From NCBI RefSeq assembly GCF_007859715.1, contig NZ_SJPG01000001.1, forward strand, positions 1,948,728 through 2,012,727: a DNA stretch of 64,000 nt. Direction: 5' to 3'. The position numbers were made by a program, and so were the translations under genes. Shown here in pieces: positions 34,011-43,380 of this stretch; position 1 is the first letter of the stretch; every line of letters starts with the position of its first letter. Under the pieces are notes generated by a model. It saw nothing but the letters and a program-made list of their open reading frames with translations, was not told the origin of the DNA and did no database searches. The DNA is from Rubinisphaera italica (lineage in GTDB: Bacteria; Planctomycetota; Planctomycetia; Planctomycetales; Planctomycetaceae).

Positions 34011-35598
34011 AACCCAAGACCTCCAGATTCTTGCGAATCACTTCATCCAGCTTCGCCGACTCTTCCATCTGCTGGTAAAGCGTCTTAGTCATCTCGGCCA
34101 TTTTGGTTTCAAACGGAATGCCATCGTCTTCCAACGCTGCCGCACCGACGTAGCGACCGGGCGTCAATACAAAATCGTGTTTGCGGATCTCTTCCAGAGT
34201 CGCGGATTTGCAATAGCCGGGCTCATCGCTGTAAACCGAGTCACTCGCTTCCGCTTCAGGTTTGAACTTGTCGCTTCGCCAATTGTGATACGTGTCGGCA
34301 ATGTGAGCGATATCTTCTTCGCTGAGTTCCTTCTGAGTGCGGCTGATCATCGAACCAATCTGCCGAGCATCAATGAACAGCGTTTCTCCTTCGCGGTTCC
34401 GATAACCCCGCTGCTTGTTTGCCTTCTTGGATTTGCTCAGGAACCACAAGCAGACGGGAATCTGTGTTGTGTAAAACAACTGCCCCGGCAACGCGATCAT
34501 GCAGTCGACCAGATCATTCTCCACCAGCTTCTGACGGATGGCTCCTTCGCCCGTGGTATTCGTGGACATCGAACCATTGGCCAGAACAAACCCTGCCACA
34601 CCATTGGCGGACAACTTTGACACCATGTGCATAATCCATGCGTAGTTGGCATTCCCCGTCGGCGGTGTTTCGTATCCATCCCAGCGAGAATCACTGGTCA
34701 GTTCATCGGCTGCTCGCCAGTCTTTCTGGTTGAACGGCGGATTGGCCATGATGTAATCAGCCTTCAGATCCTGATGCTGATCTTTGAAAAACGTATCCGC
34801 TGGCACTTCCCCCAGATTGGCTGAAAGCCCTCGCACGGCCAGATTCATCTTGGCCAGCTTGTAGGTGGTGGCCGTGAATTCCTGACCGTAAACAGAAATG
34901 TCTTTGGTATTGCCGTGATGAGATTGCACGAACTTCAACGACTGCACGAACATTCCGCCCGAACCGCAGCACGGATCGTAGATCTTACCTTTGTACGGTT
35001 CGATCATTTCCGCAATCAGATTCACGATGCACTTCGGCGTATAAAACTCGCCGCCCAGCTTCCCTTCGGAAGCCGCAAACTTGCCCAGAAAATACTCATA
35101 AACACGACCAACAACGTCTTCTTCTTTATCTGCCACCGTATCGATGTTGTTGATGGCATCAATCAATGCTGACAGCTTGCTGCCGTCCAGACCGAGCCGG
35201 GAAAAATAATTGTCCGGCAACGCCCCTTTCAGCGACACGTTGCTTTTTTCGACCTGAGTCAAAGCCGAATCGATCTTGATGGCAATGTCGTCCTGCTTCG
35301 CGTGCTGCTGGATGTGGCTCCAGCGAGATGTTTCCGGCAGGTAGAACACGTTCTGCATGGTGTAGAACTCCACCATGTCGGTGTAGTCCTGCTTACCCTC
35401 AGCGATCAGAGCGGCTTTGCGTTCTTCGAATTTATCGGACACAAACTTCAGAAAGATCAGACTCAGCACCACGTGCTTGTATTCCGACGATTCGACACTG
35501 CCGCGGAGGCGATTGGCCGAATCCCATAGCGATTCTTCGAAGCTGACGTTCTTCTTGGGGGCAGCCTTCTTTTTGGGAGCGGCTTTCTTCTTGGCCAT
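34000..35598 (-). CDS. hsdM: Type I restriction-modification DNA methyltransferase subunit HsdM
   Basis: A 532-residue N6-adenine methylase (start at 35598, MAKKKAAPKKK; 5 upstream residues dropped). After a basic tail comes the HsdM N-terminal helical domain (LWDSANRLRGSVESSEYKHV, LIFLKFVSDKF). The SAM motif is DPCCGSGGMFVQ (about residue 210) and the catalytic motif IV is NPPFNQKDW. It methylates adenine together with HsdS. The partner is truncated and no nuclease subunit is seen, so this may now be an orphan methylase. Confidence 0.93.
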   Translation of the reverse strand: MAKKKAAPKKKAAPKKNVSFEESLWDSANRLRGSVESSEYKHVVLSLIFLKFVSDKFEERKAALIAEGKQDYTDMVEFYTMQNVFYLPETSRWSHIQQHAKQDDIAIKIDSALTQVEKSNVSLKGALPDNYFSRLGLDGSKLSALIDAINNIDTVADKEEDVVGRVYEYFLGKFAASEGKLGGEFYTPKCIVNLIAEMIEPYKGKIYDPCCGSGGMFVQSLKFVQSHHGNTKDISVYGQEFTATTYKLAKMNLAVRGLSANLGEVPADTFFKDQHQDLKADYIMANPPFNQKDWRAADELTSDSRWDGYETPPTGNANYAWIMHMVSKLSANGVAGFVLANGSMSTNTTGEGAIRQKLVENDLVDCMIALPGQLFYTTQIPVCLWFLSKSKKANKQRGYRNREGETLFIDARQIGSMISRTQKELSEEDIAHIADTYHNWRSDKFKPEAEASDSVYSDEPGYCKSATLEEIRKHDFVLTPGRYVGAAALEDDGIPFETKMAEMTKTLYQQMEESAKLDEVIRKNLEVLGYGQ

Positions 35599-35613
35599 TT
35601 GCTGAGATATCAA

Positions 35614-36298
35614 TTCTATGGACGTGGTTTAGATGGACAAAGGTGGACAGTCTAGCCATAAAATCCACGAAAATCCATCCTCGTAGGGAGTACCGGGCCG
35701 TGGTAAACACATTCCGCTGATGCTCGACAGACAGGGCTCAGCAGAAGTGTATTTGGGGCACCACGATGCGAACCATTCAATGTTCACAAGCCAGGTCGTC
35801 CAGTGAGAAAACGTTTTTCGGGTTGCCACGCCTATGCCGACCATTACGCTTGCTCCCACGGGGAAGGGTCAGACAAAGAAATTCATAAAGAACCTTCGCC
35901 GTCGAGAAGGCAGGATTCGAAACTAACAAAAGAGCCAACTTCCACTTCACAAACGCAAGAAGATGACTCAGTAAAATGATCGAGAATATCTGAAGTGCAG
36001 TTTGACTATGGCCAGCTGACTTAACGCTAAACAATCAGCAAAAACGCGTCATCATAGATTGATGGACGTCTATTAATCTTCAGGAAGCATGTCGGGACGG
36101 TTATCGAAGCAGTTTTCAAGAATTCGGTGAATCTGTTTACTTAATCAGATCTGCCGCAGTGGTCTGCTGACCTTCACCATTCTGGCCCATTCATATTGCA
36201 AAGTGCGACTTCGATTGCTCAACATCCGCAGCCAACCGATCAATTGATTCCCTCTGAACCGGTTTCTGATTCACCTCTTTTTCAAACAGAAAGGTTAC
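35614..36298. other. 685-bp region without a supported gene
   Basis: Several short frames exist on the minus strand, but none has a family motif or ribosome site. Nothing clear was found; the promoter of hsdM should lie near 35600-35700. Confidence 0.4.
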
Positions 36299-36607
36299 AT
36301 GACCGCCTTCAACAACTCGGCAGATCTCACTTCTTCTGGCCGCTTACACTTTCCTCCTGGTCAAATCGTCATCACCCCCAACGCTCTCTCCCAGTTGCCT
36401 CCCTCCGAAGTTCTCCGAGCCCTCAAACGTCATCTCAATGGTGACTGGGGTGATTGCTGTTCCGAGGACCGACAGGCCAATGACCAGGCACTGGAGTCGG
36501 GCGGCCGAATCTTCTCGGTTTATCACACCACTGATCGGCTCAAGTTCTGGGTCATTACTGAAGCGGATTACTCCCTCACGACAGTGTTAATGCCAGAGGA
36601 CTATTGA
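36299..36607 (+). CDS. Plasmid-related small protein
   Basis: A 102-residue protein with the layout of a known plasmid/ICE-associated family: FPPGQIVITPNAL, then LNGDWGDCCSEDRQANDQAL, GGRIFSVYHTTDRLKFWVIT and EADYSLTTVLMPEDY. The family has no proven function but marks plasmid backbones, so it suggests that 36.2-39.2 kb came from a plasmid-like element. It ends in a clear terminator at 36650. Confidence 0.75.
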   Translation: MTAFNNSADLTSSGRLHFPPGQIVITPNALSQLPPSEVLRALKRHLNGDWGDCCSEDRQANDQALESGGRIFSVYHTTDRLKFWVITEADYSLTTVLMPEDY

Positions 36608-36649
36608 GCCTATTTCGCACCTCGTTCCGGACCATCGTGTCCATTTCTG

Positions 36650-36674
36650 ACTCCCGTTTTGCGGGAGTTTTTTT
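36650..36674 (+). terminator. Rho-independent terminator
   Basis: A perfect 7-bp stem ACTCCCG/CGGGAGT with a TTTTG loop, followed by an uninterrupted T tract on the plus strand. It closes the 36299..36607 transcript. Confidence 0.9.
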
Positions 36675-36701
36675 ACGCACTTTTATAAGTAAGGACCGCT
36701 C

Positions 36702-37016
36702 ATGATTACCCACAACCAATTACTAAATCCCTGCTCAGAAACCGAATGTCCGCTACGCCAACGTGATCTCGATCGAGCCATCGCTCGGGCGACTGGTGAA
36801 TCGGTTCACACGATCCACTCACGCGGATTCGTGCCGCTGTATCCCGATGTGATTGATGACGACATCCCGATCCTCGACTGGGATGAACTCGATCACCAGC
36901 ACGGCGTCAGCGTTCATCGGTTGCGGCACCCCATGCCCGAGGATTGCTGGATGTCACCGGAGTCACTCCGAACTCAAACCCTACAAGGAGATTCATGTCC
37001 GCTCGGCACAAGCTGA
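36702..37016 (+). CDS. Hypothetical protein, 104 residues
   Basis: Unrecognised. The N-terminal half reads like a small helix-turn-helix (RQRDLDRAIARATGESVHTI), followed by an acidic stretch (DVIDDDIPILDWDEL). It may be a regulator of the plasmid-like block. It overlaps the next small gene by 22 bp. Confidence 0.5.
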   Translation: MITHNQLLNPCSETECPLRQRDLDRAIARATGESVHTIHSRGFVPLYPDVIDDDIPILDWDELDHQHGVSVHRLRHPMPEDCWMSPESLRTQTLQGDSCPLGTS

Positions 37017-37183
37017 ATGCCGCCTATCTGCATGGTTCGCTGATCATCGCCGGCATTATTGGAGGTATGTCCCAGTCCTATCTCGTTTTCGGGATCACCT
37101 TTGCGGTGCTCTTGGTCGGCAACATCCAGTGCGGCGACATTCGCCTGAATCGTTATCAAACTCGACGACCTCGACGAAAATGA
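36995..37183 (+). CDS. Small membrane protein, 62 residues
   Basis: The ATG at 36995 has an AAGGAG ribosome site. Two hydrophobic segments (YLHGSLIIAGIIGGMSQSY and VFGITFAVLLVGNI) make a hairpin, ending in a basic tail (RRPRRK). Function unknown. It lies directly before the ubiquitin-like gene. Confidence 0.55.
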   Translation: MSARHKLNAAYLHGSLIIAGIIGGMSQSYLVFGITFAVLLVGNIQCGDIRLNRYQTRRPRRK

Positions 37184-37225
37184 CAGACACTTTACCACTC
37201 ATGACTTTCACACAAGGAGCTTATT

Positions 37226-37516
37226 TTGAAGATTCTCTATATCAATAATGACGGCGGCGGTTTCGCCGATTACGTTTCCATCGAATCCGAAACCACAATC
37301 TCCCAGTTCGTCGACCAACGCCTCAAGCACGGCATCGCTGCCGATTATCTCATCCGCGTCAATCGCCAACCCGTCAGCCGAGACTACCTCCTCCAGGAAG
37401 GTGACCGCGTCTCCCTCACCCCCACAAAAATCGAAGGGGCACTCGAGGAGTGCTTGGGGCAGTCGCATGGGGGTCGGAAGACTGAATCGGTTTGGGGTGC
37501 TCCTGCAGAGCGATGA
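37226..37516 (+). CDS. Ubiquitin-like (beta-grasp) protein
   Basis: It starts at a TTG (37226) with an AAGGAG ribosome site 7 bp upstream. The first 70 residues have the beta-grasp pattern of PRTRC-type/ThiS-like proteins: MKILYINNDGGG, then VSIESETTISQFVDQRL (strand, then helix), then LIRVNRQPV, then LQEGDRVSLTPTKIEGA. A 25-residue extension follows and contains a Gly-Gly (82-83) with 13 residues after it, as in ubiquitin precursors that need trimming. With the next two genes it forms a tagging and removal set: an E2-like enzyme would carry it and the JAMM protease could process or remove it. Confidence 0.7.
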   Translation: MKILYINNDGGGFADYVSIESETTISQFVDQRLKHGIAADYLIRVNRQPVSRDYLLQEGDRVSLTPTKIEGALEECLGQSHGGRKTESVWGAPAER

Positions 37517-37633
37517 TTTTGCAGGGGAGGGGGCTGAGTCCTTCCTGTTTTTGTTAGCTGGGCGATCAGGTTTTTTGAATCTGGCTGCCCGGCTTTTTCA
37601 ATTCCCAATAACCTCTTTGATAGGAGCAAAATC

Positions 37634-38662
37634 ATGAACGACTTCCAGGGTCTCGCCCTGCGGGCCGCCTGTTCGATCCGGGAAGCCCTCCAGCAAATCC
37701 AGCCCGATCACGAGACTGAACTTCCGCTGGCGGACTGGAATCGGCTCCAGCGATTGCTCCGGCAACAACGCCTGGCTCAAGAACATGAGTGGAGAACGGC
37801 TGAGCGGATCATCAACACCCGGTTGATCTTTGCGATGGAGCACCTCGCTCTTGATTTGCGACAACGGACGCGGGAACTGGAGCAGGGCATGCTCAAACGA
37901 TCGACTCAACTCGATCTTCGCCTGATCTATGAAGAGCTGATTGCTCAGCCGAACGAATTCTCCGAGGTCAGTATCGATCTACGTCATGGCATCCTGCGTG
38001 TGGTGACAGACGAGATTGTTCTCGAAGGAATCACACTCGGACGTTTCGATATTGTCTACAACTGGACCGCTGAAGAGCCAGGACCTTGTTACGACGTCCA
38101 CGCTCTCGATCCGTCTCCCTCCAGTGCCAACTCGGACTTCGTACACCCGCACATCTCCGATGGGATTCTCTGCGAGGGAGAAGCTCAGTCCGGCATCGCG
38201 GCTGCTCTGGCTCAGGGGCGTTTCTGCGATTTCTTCCTGATCGTCAGCAACACCCTCAACACTTACAACAGCAGTTCGGCCTATGTCACGCTCAAGGAGT
38301 GGTATGGCACGCCCTGTCCGGACTGTGGAACCAGTTGCAGCGACGATGAGCTCACGCATTGCAATGGCTGTGGTGATGCGTATTGCGACGAATGCTGTGA
38401 TGACTGTCGGAGATGTCGCGAATCGTTATGCGGCTCGTGTATGCAATCCTGCGAAGACTGTTCAACACCCCATTGCCGCGATTGCCTGACCTCCTGCAGC
38501 GAATGCAATCACGACTTCTGCAGCAACTGCCTGACTGAGGGCTGCTGCGAATCCTGTCACGAAACCCTTTCTGAATCTGAAAATGAGGACAACTCCTATG
38601 AAACGACGCACGACCAACAAATCCCCACTCCCGCGACGCCTGCAGCGACGACCTCGCCGTAA
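37634..38662 (+). CDS. E2-like conjugating domain fused to RING-like zinc fingers
   Basis: A 342-residue protein with a TAGGAG ribosome site. Residues 1-90 are helical and coiled. Residues about 95-225 look like an E2 fold: [18 protein letters not shown], then [12 protein letters not shown], matching the E2 signature His-Pro-x-Ile ... Gly-x-x-Cys with candidate catalytic Cys180, then a helix pair. Residues 228-308 hold about 26 cysteines as repeated CxxC pairs ([37 protein letters not shown]), like RING or treble-clef fingers. An E2 and an E3-like finger in one chain would let the Ubl be passed to targets without a separate ligase. The E2 call is by motif, not alignment. Confidence 0.65.
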   Translation: MNDFQGLALRAACSIREALQQIQPDHETELPLADWNRLQRLLRQQRLAQEHEWRTAERIINTRLIFAMEHLALDLRQRTRELEQGMLKRSTQLDLRLIYEELIAQPNEFSEVSIDLRHGILRVVTDEIVLEGITLGRFDIVYNWTAEEPGPCYDVHALDPSPSSANSDFVHPHISDGILCEGEAQSGIAAALAQGRFCDFFLIVSNTLNTYNSSSAYVTLKEWYGTPCPDCGTSCSDDELTHCNGCGDAYCDECCDDCRRCRESLCGSCMQSCEDCSTPHCRDCLTSCSECNHDFCSNCLTEGCCESCHETLSESENEDNSYETTHDQQIPTPATPAATTSP

Positions 38663-39140
38663 ACGCTTTCATCGACCAGTCCTGCGGTTCAGTCCGACAG
38701 CCTGGGCGAAATTGATTTATTTGCGGGATGCTGGCCCAACTGAAGTGGGGGGCTTCGGGATTTCCTCGGAAGAGGATCTGCTCTATGTCGAAGAGCTGGT
38801 GCTGCTGCCCCAGATCTGCACGGCAGTCACCGTCAGCTTTGCTGAAGACGCCATTGCTGATTACTTCGATCATCAGATCGATCGCGGATTAAAGCCGGAG
38901 CAGTTCGCTCGTATCTGGATTCATACGCATCCGGGAGAGTCGCCGGAACCAAGTCCCACGGACCTGGACACGATGGAGACCAGTTTTGGGGAGTGTGACT
39001 GGGCGGTGATGTTCATCCTGGCCAGGGAGGGTAAACGCTACGCCGAACTTCGCTGGAACCCCTTCGGTTCCGTAGTCCTCTGTCGTATTTTGGATAGACT
39101 CCAGATACCCTTCAGATGCTTAAAATCAGGGGATGCTTAA
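38598..39140 (+). CDS. JAMM/JAB-family isopeptidase (deubiquitinase-like)
   Basis: The start at 38598 has a GAGGA site 8 bp upstream inside the previous gene (65-bp overlap). After a very basic N-terminus ([15 protein letters not shown]), the MPN core shows TEVGGFG (Glu), then [19 protein letters not shown], a complete JAMM set His-x-His-x7-Ser-x2-Asp. These zinc proteases cut ubiquitin-like tails or isopeptide bonds. It is the third member of the Ubl/E2/JAMM set. No E1 (ThiF-like) gene is seen; DNA after it is non-coding and then IS3-like. Confidence 0.85.
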   Translation: MKRRTTNKSPLPRRLQRRPRRKRFHRPVLRFSPTAWAKLIYLRDAGPTEVGGFGISSEEDLLYVEELVLLPQICTAVTVSFAEDAIADYFDHQIDRGLKPEQFARIWIHTHPGESPEPSPTDLDTMETSFGECDWAVMFILAREGKRYAELRWNPFGSVVLCRILDRLQIPFRCLKSGDA

Positions 39141-39180
39141 AAGTCATCTGAGTCGAAAATAGCACAATATTCGGCCAAAC

Positions 39181-39240
39181 TGGGTACAGTTTTGCAATGT
39201 GTACCCAGGTACTTCGAACATCGGTCCAACTGGACCGATG
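39181..39240. repeat. Two adjacent inverted repeats after the JAMM gene
   Basis: TGGGTAC-N13-GTACCCA (39181-39207) is followed by a perfect 10-bp arm dyad CATCGGTCCA-AC-TGGACCGATG (39219-39240). Neither has a T tract. Possible operator, protein binding or recombination site. Confidence 0.5.
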
Positions 39241-39496
39241 GCGTATCGAAAGAGTCACGCTCCCAGTCGGACGGAGTCTTGTACGCCGTTTTTTCGAACG
39301 ACTGAATCGCAAATTGTTTGCAACCAGACGACGAAATACTCTTCAATCTCATCAAATTTCTGTTTGATTTGAGCCTCTGATTTTACTCGCCGAATCATTT
39401 CACATTCTGTCCCAATCTGCGTAAAATCTCGCCCCCAAAGTGCTGTACAACGAATGTGTTCTACGCTGCAGAATATGATTTAAGGACAATACCGAA

Positions 39497-40561
39497 ATGG
39501 CGAAGATTTTCCACCCACTGCTCGCATTGATTGCTTCTGCATCCGACCGGGAGCTGGCCAAATATGTGGAATATCTGAAGGCCGAGAACCAGATTCTGCG
39601 GGCTCGGATTCCTGGACAGATTCATACGACTGCCGGCGAACGCCAAACGCTGATCAAACTGGGGAAGGGGATCGGGAGGGCGATCGAGGAGTTGATTACG
39701 ATTGTCACGCCAACCACATTCTTTCGGTGGCTGCGGGAGGAGAAGGGGAGTAAGTCAAAGACCAAGAATCCCAAGGGTGGCCAGCGGAAGCCGCGGGAAC
39801 TGCGAGAACTCGTGATCGAGATCGCCAAGACAACCGGATTCGGCTACACGAGAATCATCGGGGAACTGCGGAAACTTGGAATCAAGAATATCAGTCGTCA
39901 AACAGTTCGGAATATCCTCAAGGAAGAAGAGATTCAACCTGGTCCTGATCGGACTTCTGATTCGTGGACGGAGTTCCTGAATCGGCATGGGGAAACACTG
40001 TGGGCCAGCGACTTTTTCTCAGTCAAGTCGATGACCGCACGCGGGCTGCGAGACCTGTATGTCATGGTGTTTTTGAATCTTCAAACTCGCGAAGCAATTG
40101 TGACCGAATCGACATATCGGCCAAATTCGGCCTGGGTCTGCCGGCAAACGAAAATGTTTACCGAACAGACCAAGGATCGCGAGAAACGTCCTGCGATCCT
40201 GATCCACGATCGAGATACGAAATACACGAAAAAGTTTCGTGAAACCGTGGAAGCCGCAGGCATGAAAACAAATCCGTTACCAAAAGCCTCACCGAATCTG
40301 AATGGTCGCTGCGAGCGGTTTATCGAGACGATCAAATTGGAGTGCCTCAACAAGTTTATTGTGTTCGGGAAGAAGCATCTCGATTATCTGACGGATGAGT
40401 TTACGAGTTATTACAACACAAAAAGAAGCCACATGGAACGCGACCACCTGCCCCCGATTCGAGAGGAGCCTGGTGAAGTGGAGACAATTTCCATCGACCA
40501 GATTGAGGTGAAAAAATACGTTGGCGGCTTGATCAAGTCGTTTGAGCGGAAGGCTGCTTGA
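39497..40561 (+). CDS. Intact IS3-like transposase (integrase core)
   Basis: A 354-residue transposase. An N-terminal helical region (MAKIFHPLLALIASASDREL) and HTH parts (TPTTFFRWLREE, GFGYTRIIGELRKLG) precede the rve integrase domain. DDE residues are in LWASDFFSV, HDRDTKY and CERFIETIK, and the tail is YYNTKRSHMERDH. It resembles the transposases abundant in planctomycete genomes. The end points of the element cannot be fixed from this copy: fragments at 20101 and 49110 share sequence only up to a few bases after the stop. It may be active. Confidence 0.88.
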   Translation: MAKIFHPLLALIASASDRELAKYVEYLKAENQILRARIPGQIHTTAGERQTLIKLGKGIGRAIEELITIVTPTTFFRWLREEKGSKSKTKNPKGGQRKPRELRELVIEIAKTTGFGYTRIIGELRKLGIKNISRQTVRNILKEEEIQPGPDRTSDSWTEFLNRHGETLWASDFFSVKSMTARGLRDLYVMVFLNLQTREAIVTESTYRPNSAWVCRQTKMFTEQTKDREKRPAILIHDRDTKYTKKFRETVEAAGMKTNPLPKASPNLNGRCERFIETIKLECLNKFIVFGKKHLDYLTDEFTSYYNTKRSHMERDHLPPIREEPGEVETISIDQIEVKKYVGGLIKSFERKAA

Positions 40562-40762
40562 GAATACTGTAGTACATTTACGATTAAAATATTCAAAAAG
40601 CCAGTTTGACATGCCGAGCTTTGTTTCACTTCAATACTCACCCCTCGATAACAATATTAGGTCACTAAGCCTTCAAACGTGAGTTTGACAATCTTATTCA
40701 ATTTAACATTTTCTGTTATCGTACTCTGGATCACAGAGCACGATAATTGCTTCGGATGAGCA

Positions 40763-43288
40763 TCATTCTTTGATCAATGACTGGAATGAGAGCCGTAATT
40801 TTTCGACTTCAACCTTGTCCGTTGCCGAAATATCCTTTTGCTCTTCAATGGCATCAAACGATTCGCTAACGCTTACAATATGTTTTTCATAGAACTTGCG
40901 GTCCATACGCTTTTTCTTGACTTCAATTAGTTTCATCTGGGTCTTGATGTTCGATATTTCCTTATACAGTTTGAACTCCCCCTCCTTATTATCAGGTTGC
41001 GGGACCTCACTCATTATATCAGGTTGAGTTACTTTTACAGGTCTTGGGGCATCTACAGGTCTTGTGGCATCACTTTTCGATTGTGAATGATTTAACCAAA
41101 ATCTTTCAGGCAAACCCCAGAGAATGACCCAGTCACCGTAAGTTCCACTAAGAAGAAAACGCTGATCAGAAGAGAGGCGGAGGGAACTTACGATCGTATT
41201 GTGCCCCGTCAATCGAAGATCTTCTATTCCAGTCACAGTATCAATTGCCGCTATCTGACCTCCGCCAAGACCTAAAAACAGCCATTTCCAATCATTTGAG
41301 AGCATTATGCACCAAGCCGAAGTTTCAATTCGAGTTTTGTAAACTAGCTCTCGTTTTAGATAGTCCCAAATTTCAATTGTATACGGGCCAATTGTTCTGA
41401 ACTTTGAATCGTCTCCATGATAAACAATGGTCGCGATTAGTGGCTTATTCGGATGAGCAGCTGAAGCATAATGACCTTTTGCGGTGCCCAACGACACAGA
41501 ATCATATTCGCCTATATTCTGGAAATCATCTCCTATTCGCTTCCAGATTGAGAATAACGCCTTCTCATATTGACACACAACATACTCTTCATTGTGTGAA
41601 AGGCATACGTGGTTCACATTAGAGCGATGCTCAGCCATTGGCTTCACCGAGAAAGGAGGTTCCAAATCAAGCAACCGGACTTGGGGAGAATACCCTGCTA
41701 AAAACGCTTTCTTTCCATTATTGGCAAAAACAAATTGTTTACCAATGTCTTCGAACTGGTGTATTGCACGGCCAGTTTTTGCATCGATGACGTCAACCCT
41801 GGTATGGTAATCACGATTTCGAGTGGCGACTATTTTGTCGCCTCGCGAAGTTGACATAAAGTGATAGTACTCTCCCTCAACGCGACTATTCTCCCCCGCG
41901 ACCGTGTCCCATGCTGACAGCTGCCCATTTAGAATACTATATATATTAGGACGAAGATTGGAAAAATCGAGTGACCAGACCAAATCACCAGTTGCTGGGT
42001 CCCCTCTGTCGAATTTATCCGTATAAAACCGATTGATTTCTCCAAGTGAATGCTCAAGAGGTGGGTAATTATCGATAGTCAATTGCGAAGCTATAAAGTC
42101 TTCTGGCAGCATTAAGTTGAGCTTAATGCGGTTTACAGCTGGGGTAAGAAGTTGGGGATCGTCTTGTACATTATGAAATCGATCGGATATCAACTTCCCC
42201 TTGCTCAAAAACAAGGTACCTTGACTGCCATGGCCGCAGAGTGATCCGTCAATAAAATAAAATTCGAAGCTGTGCCTGTCTTTAACAAGAAACGTTTGGG
42301 ATTCAGTAGTGTCGTTATAGTCATGAGCATCATATTTCGAATAGGGGTTCGGAGTACTAATTCCATCAACACGTTTCGCCAATTGAATTTTGTAACGTCC
42401 AATTTGCGAATCGAATTTGACGTTCGTTTTGAATGTGCTAAAAAATGTTGGATTTTCTGGCAGGTAAAGCCGGGCTTCTCCTGTAGCATCAGTTGGCCCA
42501 AATAATCCCTGTCCTGCCTCTGGAGCAGAAGTTACACGTATACCAATCTCTCCAGTATGTTTTCCAAGCCTCCAGTCCAAGTTGCTTTCATTCAAATTCT
42601 CTACAAATTTGAATAGTGAATTACTGTCATCTAAGGATTGGTTCACTTTGTTTAGAAATGAGACAGCTAAAATGTGATGGTCCTGTTCTGAGCGAGAGAT
42701 AAATTCGCAATATCGGGAATTCAATAGGGCTGATTCAAGTTCGCCGTCTTGAAACAAATTTTCAGAGCGGCTTTGAATAAATGTCAAATAGTCCAAATAG
42801 TTTTGGTGAGCGACTATGTAATCTTCCGTTTTCAATTGATCAGACCAAACTCGATATGAAATCTTGTAAGTCTGCCGCTTCGCATTTTCAGCCCATGCTC
42901 CTTCCATAAACAATTCGATTACTTCACCCTGTTTCCATTCCTCAATGAAGAAGTAATCTATATGTGTGCTACAATTCTCCAGAGCAAGTTCCTCAGGAAC
43001 TTCAAAATGTTTGTCTATCGATTCCAGTTTGATTTCCAATAACACATTGTGCAATTGCTGTGAAGATTTGTTTTGAACTGTAATTGCATGCCTTTTAGTG
43101 GGAGAGACAACTTTGATTCCCCCATACAAGTCTTGCACGTGAGAATCACTGATCTGATTGACTTTAACTACAATTGAGGAAGGTTCAGCATTTTGGCTGT
43201 CTACAAATAGCTCCTCAAGCTCCGGTGTAATCAGTTCCCAACAGTTTGGGCGAGCATCAGTATCTAGTATGTGAATAAGTTGCTTCAT
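40763..43288 (-). CDS. Large beta-propeller (WD40-like) protein
   Basis: An 841-residue cytoplasmic protein without a signal peptide. The N-terminal 150 residues hold a beta domain (VVSPTKRHAITVQNKSSQQL), and residues 300-400 a beta-rich insert. From about 470 to 740 come propeller blades of WD40 character (VDVIDAKTGRAIHQFE, then YTIEIWDYLKREL, then IAAIDTVTGIEDLRLTGHNT, then LLSGTYGDWVILWGL). A coiled-coil tail closes it (KEISNIKTQMKLIEVKKKRM). Probably a scaffold. It overlaps the ancestral 3' end of the lipoprotein gene, so it is the last gene of the sigma-factor/kinase module. Confidence 0.65.
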   Translation of the reverse strand: MKQLIHILDTDARPNCWELITPELEELFVDSQNAEPSSIVVKVNQISDSHVQDLYGGIKVVSPTKRHAITVQNKSSQQLHNVLLEIKLESIDKHFEVPEELALENCSTHIDYFFIEEWKQGEVIELFMEGAWAENAKRQTYKISYRVWSDQLKTEDYIVAHQNYLDYLTFIQSRSENLFQDGELESALLNSRYCEFISRSEQDHHILAVSFLNKVNQSLDDSNSLFKFVENLNESNLDWRLGKHTGEIGIRVTSAPEAGQGLFGPTDATGEARLYLPENPTFFSTFKTNVKFDSQIGRYKIQLAKRVDGISTPNPYSKYDAHDYNDTTESQTFLVKDRHSFEFYFIDGSLCGHGSQGTLFLSKGKLISDRFHNVQDDPQLLTPAVNRIKLNLMLPEDFIASQLTIDNYPPLEHSLGEINRFYTDKFDRGDPATGDLVWSLDFSNLRPNIYSILNGQLSAWDTVAGENSRVEGEYYHFMSTSRGDKIVATRNRDYHTRVDVIDAKTGRAIHQFEDIGKQFVFANNGKKAFLAGYSPQVRLLDLEPPFSVKPMAEHRSNVNHVCLSHNEEYVVCQYEKALFSIWKRIGDDFQNIGEYDSVSLGTAKGHYASAAHPNKPLIATIVYHGDDSKFRTIGPYTIEIWDYLKRELVYKTRIETSAWCIMLSNDWKWLFLGLGGGQIAAIDTVTGIEDLRLTGHNTIVSSLRLSSDQRFLLSGTYGDWVILWGLPERFWLNHSQSKSDATRPVDAPRPVKVTQPDIMSEVPQPDNKEGEFKLYKEISNIKTQMKLIEVKKKRMDRKFYEKHIVSVSESFDAIEEQKDISATDKVEVEKLRLSFQSLIKE

Positions 43289-43380
43289 TTCTGAAAGAAG
43301 CTGATTTAATAAGAAGCTGATTTAATTCTTGTCGTTTCCTGTAATATCCTTCAAGATTTATGATAAAATTTTTGCTGTCA

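Noticed and set aside
35614..36298. Several 60-85 residue frames on the minus strand
   Set aside because: No ribosome sites, no family motifs, and mutually overlapping in different frames.
36200..39140. Complete PRTRC plasmid system
   Set aside because: Only Ubl, E2-like and JAMM proteins plus a plasmid marker were found; ParB-like, ThiF-like and the other PRTRC proteins are not in the window.
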